A stretch of DNA of 64,000 bases. Source: Sinohyriopsis cumingii (lineage: Eukaryota; Mollusca; Bivalvia; Unionida; Unionidae). A program made the translations under genes and the position numbers. The notes under the pieces are model-generated. The model was not told where the DNA came from. It searched no databases and saw only the letters and a list, made by a program, of their open reading frames with translations. How positions within the stretch are numbered: position 1 is the stretch's first letter; the number at the start of each line of letters is the position of its first letter. The DNA is taken from assembly GCA_028554795.2 (NCBI GenBank), contig JAPYKE020000036.1:332382-396381 (forward strand). The letters run 5' to 3'. Shown one piece after another: positions 1 through 8,900 of this stretch.

Positions 1-191
1 TTGATCTGAGCTGCATGTTTTATTTCTGTGACCTGGCTTGTACTTTTTGGATCTACAATCTCACCTGCAGTTTTTGTGTCTGCTATCTGACCTTCACTTT
101 TTGTGCCTGCAATCTGGCTTGCACTTTCTGTTTCTGCGATCTGACCCACGGTTTTTGTGTCTGCTTTACCTTCACACAGGACAATATCAGT
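1..191 (-). CDS. Exon A, copy 1 (3' part outside the window)
   Basis: Only the first 63 codons are in view. The acceptor is at 191/192. The stop codon lies beyond the left edge. Confidence 0.5.
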
Positions 192-1117
192 CTGGAATTA
201 GCAAAATCGAATTATATCTACACGCCCCTTGATTGTATGGATGACACTGTAGCATTACTTTCCGAAGAGTTCTAATTGAATTTACATGTCAGTTGCTTGT
301 TACGACATGGTACAATGAATGTTAACCAATGGAGCAATACTGCATACAATTTGAAAGATGTTACTTTGCTTTAGTTTCTTTGTAAAATATTGAAATTAAG
401 TTTGTATTCAATCTAAAAAGGCTGAAAATTACATTTAGCCTAAGACACAAACAGCACGAGTTGATGTTTATGCTTTCACATTAGCTATTGTGATAATGAA
501 ATACTATATATTACTGTTGCACATGGGATGAAAGAGTGTTAATATACAGTAATGTCTCCTCCTTTAAGGATAAAGGTCTTATAAGCAGTAATCCGCTTTC
601 CCGCGCATTCGATGTTAATTATCTTAAGCCAGTAGCATTTTCACCATATAGGATACATTCCAAACGTGTTCCACATGTATAACGAAGTACTTTACTGATC
701 GGTTAATAACCACTTTTATGCAAAGTTTCTACATTGAATTGTATCTGATCCACATTGGAGAATTTGAAAGCTACACTACCGATGTGTCATACATTGAAAT
801 GTTACAATGAACCTTTAATGGTGGCTATTGCTCGTTCCACTCCAGGCTGAACAGAAACCATAACTCAGAAATAAATGTAGCTTATTCCTTGTGTGAAATC
901 AGGCAGTACTGGCAAAGCAATAGAGAAACTTCATGCAAAAGTCATTGACTGATACATAAAGCACTTAAGCGGTGATGCTGTCTGGGTGTGTGCTTTCGAG
1001 AATCTTGCCAAATTTGTACAAATTTATACACTTGGAGAACACTGATGCGTGAGAACTCCCACAAATTATTCAGAAATTAGTTAAAAGTCACGCATATAAA
1101 AATGTGCTCGGTGAAGA
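192..1117. other. Spacer, upper part of unit (copy 1)
   Basis: AT-rich with no convincing gene. A plus-strand frame, the same as that of the 1118 ATG, reads LSGDAVWVCAFENLAKFVQI from 965, but stops occur in it at about the random rate. A single G/C-richer patch, TTTCCCGCGCATTCG, lies at 597-611. Confidence 0.5.
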
Positions 1118-1282
1118 ATGGAGATAGCAGTGAGTGATTTTGAGCCCACAAATGGTGCTGAATATGAGCCAATTGTACATGTTAACGGATGGATAAAAAC
1201 AGATGACATGACAGTCAATCTCGCTTTCAGCAGTATTTCGAAATTACATATAGAAAGGGCAGAACCACTGAAATTGATTTAA
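1118..1282 (+). other. 54-residue ATG frame, balanced composition
   Basis: ATG at 1118, TAA at 1280. It starts MEIAVSDFEPTNGAEYEP and later has NGWIKTDDMTVNLAF, unusually balanced for this AT-rich DNA. It stays open in all eleven complete copies, but copies differ by Ile to Ser, Pro to Thr and Ala to Thr against one silent change. That argues against strong selection. An in-frame TGA lies six bases before the ATG. No family recognised. Confidence 0.15.
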
Positions 1283-2161
1283 AATACAGACAAGTTTTAA
1301 GTTGAAGGCAATTTTCATTTTTTTATCAATCAATTTAGCCCTGTTGATCTAATAATACAAAACCATATATCCACATCAGGGTTCAGATGAACTAAATAAA
1401 TAAGGATGAAAACAAAATTAAATCAAGCAGACTATGGCATTGATGGACTAAAAATCCCAATACAGCATTACCGAACAGGTGAGAAATCCGGCATAGTAGT
1501 CAGTTAACTACTGATTTAAGAAAGTAAGTTTATGTTTGTGACAAATCCTATTTTGGAGCAGATGTGTCCAAAAGATAATATGTGAGCTCTGGAAAATTGA
1601 TTTTGTTGGTATTCATCCTCATTCCCATGCCCAGATTAGTTCTAGATGTAACTTTCAATGTAAGACGAAACAACATTATTTCTTCTGATTTAAAGATAAC
1701 ATTATAATGTCTTCCATGTTTAAGAGAGACATGAAATTGGTAATAAGATGTTTTCAGTGCCATCATGCAGTACAAAACAAAGGGCCTGGTGGCTAAAGCG
1801 AGTTAAATGGAGCCACAATTAAATGGCCTAAAATGCTGAATAAAACTCACTGTCAACCAGCAGGTACCCTGTATGACATTTTATATATCTTGCCATTGAT
1901 AAGAATTGCATATAAATATATAATAAATATACGCCTAACTGTAATCTGCATACTGAAAATACACCCAGTATGTCAACATACACAAAAGGGAACCACCTAC
2001 CTTCCAAACATGGAAAGACTATCAAGTGAACGTGCATCAAAATGTATAATGTATCATACTGCAGACTGTATTGTGAATTGTATCGATACGTGTCACAGGT
2101 GTATTGTTTCACCACTAGTATACAGATCACGTGTACTTTCTGACCCCACGCAAATTGGGTG
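1283..2161. other. Spacer, variant-rich part of unit (copy 1)
   Basis: Contains the most copy-to-copy differences (1323-1480, 1697, 1956, 2098). At 1471-1480 the plus strand has CGAACAG|GTGA, a donor-like word that is lost in copies 7-10 (GATGAG). Frames of about 100 codons run on both strands at 1828-2162, but they overlap antisense and look non-coding. Confidence 0.5.
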
Positions 2162-2170
2162 AAAAAAAAA
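2162..2170 (+). repeat. Length-variable A-run
   Basis: Lengths in copies 1 to 11: 9, 9, 9, 9, 9, 9, 11, 12, 10, 10, 10. Confidence 0.9.
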
Positions 2171-2308
2171 CGGGTCCAAAAGATTAGGTTTTTCCCTCTG
2201 TATTTTGTAGTGTAACTAAAACGTCCAGATTATTTGGTATCATTGTAGAGCTACATCTGTCTACTTCTATAATACCACCCACTTTAGTGATCATACATGA
2301 CCTTGATG

Positions 2309-2380
2309 CTACAGAGCTCAGCAGTAAGCTACTACCTCCTGCCACGTAAATGCGGTGCCAGGGGTTAACGAGCTAAACCA
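2309..2380 (-). mobile_element. Possible older tRNA-SINE head (relic)
   Basis: On the minus strand GTGGTTTAGCTCGTTAA (A-box-like, 2380-2365) is followed about 58 bases later by GCTGAGCTCTGTAG (B-box-like, 2322-2309) and then AAGGTCATG. The spacing is longer than in a tRNA and the boxes are degenerate, so this is tentative. It recurs at the same place in every unit. Confidence 0.3.
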
Positions 2381-2384
2381 CTGA

Positions 2385-2872
2385 ATCTTGAAACAATCAT
2401 TGATACTCTTACAACTTTTCCAGTTTTTGGAGATCAAATGCCTCCTTCTTCCAGTTAAATCTTGGAATGAGAACATAACCCCTCAGTTCCTCTCATCATG
2501 TTTGAACTGGGTAATACACAACAAATATTCTGATTTAGCACTAGAATAAAGTCACCATATGAAGATTTCTGTTCATGAGAGAAGGTCAATACCTGAGAGC
2601 CATACCGTGACCATAAACCTGAGTGGTGAAACTATCAATAACATTGTAAACATTTATGAAAAAAACTCTAACAATGATAACTCTATGGACCAAATTACAA
2701 TGTGATGCTGAATCTGCTGAATCATGCTCAGCACTTATTTATGTGGAAACCCAGAAAACCACACATAATGAACCATATTGTTATGGAATAAAGAGAGTAT
2801 ATGATGCTTCTAAATAATTTACCTACTGACAGCGCAGACAGACTTGACAATTATATCATTTTTGAGATTTGA
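2385..2872 (+). pseudogene. Broken plus-strand frames, weakly transposase-like
   Basis: Three open stretches follow one another in different frames. First, 2385-2705 in one frame with a TAA at 2547-2549, containing KSWNENITPQFLSSC and later VTINLSGETINNIVNIY. Second, 2656-2817, containing SALIYVETQKTT and GIKRVYDASK. Third, 2813-2872, containing LPTDSADRLDNY. The W-x3-TP-x5-C pattern and the later ALxYVExQ pattern recall the C-terminal part of Tigger/pogo-type DDE transposases as I remember them. Each stretch is short enough to arise by chance in AT-rich DNA, and no DDE residues or terminal inverted repeats were found. Confidence 0.2.
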
Positions 2873-2983
2873 AATGCATTGTGGATGATAAGTGTAAAGA
2901 TGTAATGTTAATTCAACAGGTATTAAACAGGTCACAAAGTTGTTGATTTTGTATAGTGCGATAATATCTTACTGCAGATTGTA

Positions 2984-3145
2984 TTACATTTTTATTTTAA
3001 ATGTATGATACTGACTGTGCAGTTGTGATGTTGCACTTGAAGCATTACTACCATCACTACATGTAGATGACATTCGACCCCCAGGTACAATATCAGGTTC
3101 AGTGACTGTTGTCTGGTGAATTTGCACTAAATCCAAATGCAAAGT
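2984..3145 (-). other. Candidate alternative terminal exon (53 codons plus TAA)
   Basis: After an acceptor-like TTAGACTTTGCAG, the minus strand from 3145 stays open to TAA at 2986-2984. The peptide is Ser/Thr/Gln-rich, with HLDLVQIHQTTVTEPDIV early and SSATSQLHSQYH late. Read from the acceptor it starts in phase 0, so exon B could in principle join it instead of exon A. AATAAA overlaps the last codons. In copy 5 the one change in it (near 25880) is silent (CTG to CTT). A 53-codon frame is not rare by chance here. Confidence 0.2.
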
Positions 3146-3752
3146 CTGCAAAGTCTAACGATGATAATGCTGCACTGCTGACAGTATAGAAATTGTTTCC
3201 ATTTTCTTTGTATTTATACACAGCAGTCAGTACTTCAAAGGTCATCAGTTTTCTCTGAAGTCTCAGGAAAACTATTGTATTGGTACATTTAAAGACCCAG
3301 AAGGATTAACCGTCGTTTAATTAATTGTAGCTGTTTTTGTTTGCGTCTTCAGAGGTCGGTTGCTTGTTGGTACAGTCCAGTAGCATGATTGAGTGTATCA
3401 CAGCATACAGTACTCAGGCCAGATGTCAACATAAAGGGATTATGATGTAACAATGCACTGTAAAGATGGGTTTGTCAATACGAACAAAGGAATTGTTTAT
3501 GTAACAGATAAATTCCAGTGCATTGTGCATCCAAGTCTGTGGCTTCCTTTCATGGTCCTTTTGAATGTCTCCACCTCAATTCCATGATTATATGTACAAA
3601 TTAAAGAGCCAAAAAGGTTGCCGCCCAAAAAATTACCAGATGGTATATTTTTCGCCAATAAGGAAAATTAATCGCACTATGTGACATTGCCATAGCCCAG
3701 GACGATCCCTGCTTTATGTTTGCTACGGCAACCCAAGTAAATCTATAACTAA

Positions 3753-3761
3753 TTTTTTTTT
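3753..3761 (+). repeat. Length-variable T-run
   Basis: Lengths in copies 1 to 11: 9, 9, 9, 10, 10, 10, 11, 11, 11, 10, 10. Confidence 0.9.
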
Positions 3762-4131
3762 GTCAGTACGATTAGTATTTGTTACTTATTAATGAACTTT
3801 AAGTGAATAAAATTATATTTTATAGGGAGAAAATTTCTGAATAATAATTAAAGAAATATTGCATCATCGTAATAACTGAACTGTAGAGACATGTTTGAAA
3901 GTAACGTTTTAATTATCTAGGCCTAACAGTAATGAATTGAGGATATGTGATATGTAGGCAAAAAGTAAGTGGCCATGTACACATTCAGAAGAATTATATT
4001 TGATGGAACAGTATACACTATATTTGATTTTTTTGTCGAAAAATACTTTTTCACCGTTTTTCTCTATTTGGTTGCTATGGTAAACATGAACACACATCAA
4101 TTTCACCGACATCTAAGTGCTAGCAATCTGC

Positions 4132-4145
4132 ATGCATATATGCAT
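4132..4145. repeat. 14-bp perfect palindrome ATGCATATATGCAT
   Basis: Self-complementary without a spacer and present in every unit. Two overlapping ATGCAT words resemble octamer-type half sites, but binding is not implied. Confidence 0.6.
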
Positions 4146-4587
4146 CACTGTATAGAATTTCACAGCAATCTGATTATAAATAATAGTTCTGAAGCTGTTA
4201 TATGGATTTGACCCAAAACGTCTGTATTGTTCTCAATCAATTCAGCATTAAGAGATAGGGCGTTAGAAATAAATCTGCACTGGTTTTAAGGTCAAGCAAA
4301 ACAACACAGCACTAATCCTCTCCATCAGCACTGAGATGTGTTATGGTTTTGAGAAATCACATGAGCTTTATTGTACTTGAATTGGTATCTAAATACATTA
4401 CAATATGCTTTAAAAGAATACAACATGAAGCTTAATATTATTCTACATGACTTTGTATCTCTTTAGCCTTGCTAGACATTATTTTACAAAATGAAATACA
4501 CAAAGTGAACAAACATAATTTAATTCACATTAACTAAAATTACTGCTATATGATTAACTGTTATTTTGTTATTTTCTCCCTGCCCCA

Positions 4588-4601
4588 ACATGTATACATG
4601 T
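4588..4601. repeat. 14-bp perfect palindrome ACATGTATACATGT
   Basis: Self-complementary and present in every unit. Words of this type are abundant in many marine invertebrate genomes. Confidence 0.6.
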
Positions 4602-4810
4602 ACTGATGGAGGTTTTGGTCATTCTTGCTATACCATAGTTCACTATATAACGTGGTTCATTCAATTCATTAAAATTGCCATAATTTCTGCAAAACAAATG
4701 GTTCAGTGTATACGAAGCTCAATAGTTATGGATTTCAACTACCACACTGACATTATAAAGAGGGAGAGCTGAATATGAACTTTTCTAAAGACATGAAGTG
4801 TTGTTCTTAC

Positions 4811-4880
4811 CCTGTTCTGTTTAATCCACTCGTGTATGAACTTTATGCTGGACTCAAACTCCTTATACTGCTTCAACTTT
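4811..4880 (-). CDS. Exon B, copy 1 (reference): 70-nt internal exon coding an amphipathic helix
   Basis: On the minus strand a pyrimidine-rich acceptor, TTTTCTTCTCATCAG, precedes the exon, and the donor GG|GTAAGA follows it. Only one frame is open: one base completes a codon, then 23 codons follow, from KLKQYKEF to EWIKQNR. Y5, F8, I12, I15 and I19 are spaced 3-4-3-4, the pattern of a coiled coil or amphipathic helix. The acceptor phase is 2 and the donor phase is 0. Exon A begins in phase 0, so B could join A at 191 across a 4,619-bp intron. The exon that should come before B, ending with two bases of a codon, was not found. The short length means chance cannot be excluded, but both splice sites, an open frame and the helix pattern coincide. 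Confidence 0.5.
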
Positions 4881-4949
4881 CTGATGAGAAGAAAATTTCA
4901 GGTATTTAAACTTCCTTCGTTGTGATAGAGAAAAGAAACAGCTATCTCA

Positions 4950-5200
4950 TTTTTTTTGTGCCACTGGTATCTTTACTACATAATCGAATTTATATGCTGC
5001 AGAATTGTATTCCTTTTATTTTTGTTCGGTGTTTTACAGCACAGCAGTACAATTTATTTTATGCCAATACAATTGGAGTAAAGTTTCTTACCCATGAACA
5101 CACCATGGTAGCTGATCTGGGCTGATCCTATGGCAAGATTTGAACTCACACTATTGTTATGGGTCACAAGTCCATCATGCTAATGTCTAAGCCAACATGG
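4950..5200 (-). mobile_element. tRNA-derived SINE, copy 1 (reference)
   Basis: Read on the minus strand from about 5200. An A-box-like TGGCTTAGACATTAG lies at 5194-5180 and a B-box-like GAGTTCAAATC at 5147-5137, spaced as in a tRNA. An anticodon-arm-like GATGGACTTGTGACCCAT lies between them. The acceptor stem does not pair, so this is not a working tRNA gene. The body contains GGGTAAGAAACTTTAC, which recalls a block (CAAG-CACTTTAC type) common in tRNA SINEs of marine animals and fish; this is from memory. It ends in an A-tail at 4957-4950. No clear target-site duplication was found. Being present in every unit, it was inserted before amplification. Confidence 0.7.
5015..5058 (-). promoter_or_regulatory. 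Two AATAAA polyadenylation hexamers inside the SINE
   Basis: On the minus strand AATAAA occurs at 5058-5053 and 5020-5015, about 525 and 565 bp past the exon A stop at 5583. No AATAAA was seen between that stop and the SINE. If exon A is expressed, the SINE may supply its 3' end. This is inference; the hexamer is common in AT-rich DNA. Confidence 0.3.
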
Positions 5201-5582
5201 AATTTAACTTCATTTGTCACCTTATATGAAATACTGCAGGACGCAACTTGGATATTTTATAAGTGTGCAGAATTATGAACTTTAGAAGACAAGTAAATCA
5301 GCCAGACACTATCAACCTTGGACTGAATTAGCTTGTAATTGGAATTATTTCAGCTTTACAAATGTCTTATAATACCTGTACATTTATGACAAGTAGTACT
5401 GGAAATAATGTTAAGATATGTAATAAATGGGCAAATCAACTTGTAAAGTTCAAGAAATTTAAACAATTGAACATACAGAACAATGCCACTATTTTAAAGT
5501 ACCAGTCCAAAACTAATATTGATACGATAAATAAAAATTGACAAAACTGCACATTATGAATACTGAATGTTATTCATTCTGC
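5201..5582. other. Spacer between SINE and exon A stop (copy 1)
   Basis: Would be 3' untranslated sequence of exon A on the minus strand. A TATAAAAT word (minus, 5261-5254) and the acceptor/donor-like words TTATTTCCAG and TACAG|GTATTA near 5369-5400 were seen. The enclosed 23-base piece has no frame compatible with exon B. Confidence 0.4.
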
Positions 5583-5906
5583 TTACTCCCAAAGTTGTTG
5601 GATATAACCGTCCTTCTCATTTTTCCTGTCTTTGAGTATCCCCATTAACGCATCAACTTTCATCTGAACTTCCTGCCTCCCTGCCTGCTGCACTGCATTA
5701 AACAATATCAGCTCTTTGATCTGAGCTGCATGTTTTATTTCTGTGACCTGGCTTGTACTTTTTGGATCTACAATCTCACCTGCAGTTTTTGTGTCTGCTA
5801 TCTGACCTTCACTTTTTGTGCCTGCAATCTGGCTTGCACTTTCTGTTTCTGCGATCTGACCCACGGTTTTTGTGTCTGCTTTACCTTCACACAGGACAAT
5901 ATCAGT
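5583..5906 (-). CDS. Exon A, copy 2 (reference): terminal coding exon with 9-residue repeats and coiled-coil-like tail; function unknown
   Basis: Reads from 5906 down to a TAA at 5583-5585: 107 residues. The frame has an in-frame TAA six bases upstream (5913-5915), and the only Met codons lie near residues 82 and 88. The repeats therefore cannot be translated from an ATG here, and a spliced start at TTGCTAATTCCAG|ACTGAT fits best. Residues 7-60 are six 9-residue repeats such as GQIAETESA, SQIAGTKSE and GQIADTKTA. Residues 61-69 (AQIKELILF) are a seventh, diverging copy. Residues 70-107 are charged and helical, with V80, V84, L87 and L91 in a heptad-like pattern, ending in YIQQLWE. I see no signal peptide, membrane segment or catalytic motif and do not recognise the family. 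The acceptor phase (0) matches the donor of exon B. It could also be a decayed remnant carried along by the repeat. Confidence 0.55.
   Translation of the reverse strand, partial: TDIVLCEGKADTKTVGQIAETESASQIAGTKSEGQIADTKTAGEIVDPKSTSQVTEIKHAAQIKELILFNAVQQAGRQEVQMKVDALMGILKDRKNEKDGYIQQLWE
5700..5888 (-). repeat. 27-bp coding minisatellite inside exon A (shown for copy 2)
   Basis: Six 27-bp units read down from 5888 to 5727, with a seventh half-conserved one to 5700. The consensus peptide is roughly (G/S)(Q/E)(I/V)(A/V)(D/E/G)(T/P)K(T/S)(A/E), as in GQIADTKTA. The units differ from one another far more than the 5.7-kb copies do, so the minisatellite is older than the array. The same block recurs in every exon A. 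Confidence 0.85.
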
Positions 5907-8900
5907 CTGGAATTAGCAAAATCGAATTATATCTGCACGCCCCTTGATTGTATGGATGACACTGTAGCATTACTTTCCGAAGAGTTCTAATTGAATTTAC
6001 ATGTCAGTTGCTTGTTACGACATGGTACAATGAATGTTAACCAATGGAGCAATACTGCATACAATTTGAAAGATGTTACTTTGCTTTAGTTTCTTTGTAA
6101 AATATTGAAATTAAGTTTGTATTCAATCTAAAAAGGCTGAAAATTACATTTAGCCTAAGACACAAACAGCACGAGTTGATGTTTATGCTTTCACATTAGC
6201 TATTGTGATAATGAAATACTATATATTACTGTTGCACATGGGATGAAAGAGTGTTAATATACAGTAATGTCTCCTCCTTTAAGGATAAAGGTCTTATAAG
6301 CAGTAATCCGCTTTCCCGCGCATTCGATGTTAATTATCTTAAGCCAGTAGCATTTTCACCATATAGGATACATTCCAAACGTGTTCCACATGTATAACGA
6401 AGTACTTTACTGATCGGTTAATAACCACTTTTATGCAAAGTTTCTACATTGAATTGTATCTGATCCACATTGGAGAATTTGAAAGCTACACTACCGATGT
6501 GTCATACATTGAAATGTTACAATGAACCTTTAATGGTGGCTATTGCTCGTTCCACTCCAGGCTGAACAGAAACCATAACTCAGAAATAAATGTAGCTTAT
6601 TCCTTGTGTGAAATCAGGCAGTACTGGCAAAGCAATAGAGAAACTTCATGCAAAAGTCATTGACTGATACATAAAGCACTTAAGCGGTGATGCTGTCTGG
6701 GTGTGTGCTTTCGAGAATCTTGCCAAATTTGTACAAATTTATACACTTGGAGAACACTGATGCGTGAGAACTCCCACAAATTATTCAGAAATTAGTTAAA
6801 AGTCACGCATATAAAAATGTGCTCGGTGAAGAATGGAGATAGCAGTGAGTGATTTTGAGCCCACAAATGGTGCTGAATATGAGCCAATTGTACATGTTAA
6901 CGGATGGATAAAAACAGATGACATGACAGTCAATCTCGCTTTCAGCAGTATTTCGAAATTACATATAGAAAGGGCAGAACCACTGAAATTAATTTAAAAT
7001 ACAGACAAGTTTTAAGTTGAAGGCAATTTTCATTTTTTTATCAATCAATTTAGCCCTGTTGATCTAATAATACAAAACCATATATCCACATCAGGGTTCA
7101 GATGAACTAAATAAATAAGGATGAAAACAAAATTAAATCAAGCAGACTATGGCATTGATGGACTAAAAATCCCAATACAGCATTACCGAACAGGTGAGAA
7201 ATCCGGCATAGTAGTCAGTTAACTACTGATTTAAGAAAGTAAGTTTATGTTTGTGACAAATCCTATTTTGGAGCAGATGTGTCCAAAAGATAATATGTGA
7301 GCTCTGGAAAATTGATTTTGTTGGTATTCATCCTCATTCCCATGCCCAGATTAGTTCTAGATGTAACTTTCAATGTAAGACGAAACAACATTATTTCTTC
7401 TGATTTAAAGATAACATTATAATGTCTTCCATGTTTAAGAGAGACATGAAATTGGTAATAAGATGTTTTCAGTGCCATCATGCAGTACAAAACAAAGGGC
7501 CTGGTGGCTAAAGCGAGTTAAATGGAGCCACAATTAAATGGCCTAAAATGCTGAATAAAACTCACTGTCAACCAGCAGGTACCCTGTATGACATTTTATA
7601 TATCTTGCCATTGATAAGAATTGCATATAAATATATAATAAATATACGCCTAACTGTAATCTGCATACTGAAAATACACCCAGTATGTCAACATACACAA
7701 AAGGGAACCACCTACCTTCCAAACATGGAAAGACTATCAAGTGAACGTGCATCAAAATGTATAATGTATCATACTGCAGACTGTATTGTGAATTGTATCG
7801 ATACGTGTCACAGGTGTATTGTTTCACCACTAGTATACAGATCACGTGTACTTTCTGACCCCACGCAAATTGGGTGAAAAAAAAACGGGTCCAAAAGATT
7901 AGGTTTTTCCCTCTGTATTTTGTAGTGTAACTAAAACGTCCAGATTATTTGGTATCATTGTAGAGCTACATCTGTCTACTTCTATAATACCACCCACTTT
8001 AGTGATCATACATGACCTTGATGCTACAGAGCTCAGCAGTAAGCTACTACCTCCTGCCACGTAAATGCGGTGCCAGGGGTTAACGAGCTAAACCACTGAA
8101 TCTTGAAACAATCATTGATACTCTTACAACTTTTCCAGTTTTTGGAGATCAAATGCCTCCTTCTTCCAGTTAAATCTTGGAATGAGAACATAACCCCTCA
8201 GTTCCTCTCATCATGTTTGAACTGGGTAATACACAACAAATATTCTGATTTAGCACTAGAATAAAGTCACCATATGAAGATTTCTGTTCATGAGAGAAGG
8301 TCAATACCTGAGAGCCATACCGTGACCATAAACCTGAGTGGTGAAACTATCAATAACATTGTAAACATTTATGAAAAAAACTCTAACAATGATAACTCTA
8401 TGGACCAAATTACAATGTGATGCTGAATCTGCTGAATCATGCTCAGCACTTATTTATGTGGAAACCCAGAAAACCACACATAATGAACCATATTGTTATG
8501 GAATAAAGAGAGTATATGATGCTTCTAAATAATTTACCTACTGACAGCGCAGACAGACTTGACAATTATATCATTTTTGAGATTTGAAATGCATTGTGGA
8601 TGATAAGTGTAAAGATGTAATGTTAATTCAACAGGTATTAAACAGGTCACAAAGTTGTTGATTTTGTATAGTGCGATAATATCTTACTGCAGATTGTATT
8701 ACATTTTTATTTTAAATGTATGATACTGACTGTGCAGTTGTGATGTTGCACTTGAAGCATTACTACCATCACTACATGTAGATGACATTCGACCCCCAGG
8801 TACAATATCAGGTTCAGTGACTGTTGTCTGGTGAATTTGCACTAAATCCAAATGCAAAGTCTGCAAAGTCTAACGATGATAATGCTGCACTGCTGACAGT

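Larger units (their letters stand above)
3146..4810. other. Spacer, right part of unit (copy 1)
   Basis: No supported gene. Up to about 3540 it is nearly invariant across copies; from about 3750 it varies. Overlapping antisense frames at 3909-4211 look like chance. It holds the T-run and two palindromes listed separately. Confidence 0.5.
1..5715. repeat. Array unit, copy 1
   Basis: Used as the reference numbering. Private difference: bases 3575-3576 read CT where all other copies read TC. This puts a stop into a minus-strand frame that is open there in the other copies. Confidence 0.95.

Noticed and set aside
1786..1860. A further tRNA-like head on the plus strand (GGTGGCTAAAGCGAGTTAA)
   Set aside because: The A-box-like word has no B box at a usable distance.
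1828..2162. Frames of 100 to 117 codons on both strands of the same stretch
   Set aside because: They overlap antisense, are rich in Tyr, Ile, Cys and Leu as expected from AT-rich DNA, lack splice context, and change with the A-run length in copy 7.
2593..2618. 26-nt minus-strand microexon between TTTCACCACTCAG and CAG|GTATTG
   Set aside because: The splice words are good, but 26 nt would shift the frame between exon B and exon A, and nothing else supports it.
3909..4211. 67- and 80-codon frames on opposite strands
   Set aside because: Mutually antisense, AT-driven composition, with start or stop codons lost or moved in some copies (near 32547, 44231 and 55610).
4922..5125. 67-codon plus-strand frame
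   Set aside because: It lies antisense to the SINE and is disrupted where the T-run changes length (copies 5 and 6).
5114..5210. A functional tRNA gene on the minus strand
   Set aside because: A and B boxes are recognisable but the acceptor stem does not pair and no terminator T-run follows; a SINE head explains it better.
5254..5261. TATA box for the minus-strand gene
   Set aside because: A lone TATAAAAT in AT-rich DNA is expected by chance, and no downstream first exon with a compatible donor was found.
5730..5990. 86- and 64-codon plus-strand frames rich in Cys, Phe and Leu
   Set aside because: They are the antisense image of the exon A repeats, and the Cys/Phe periodicity is the mirror of the 27-bp minisatellite.
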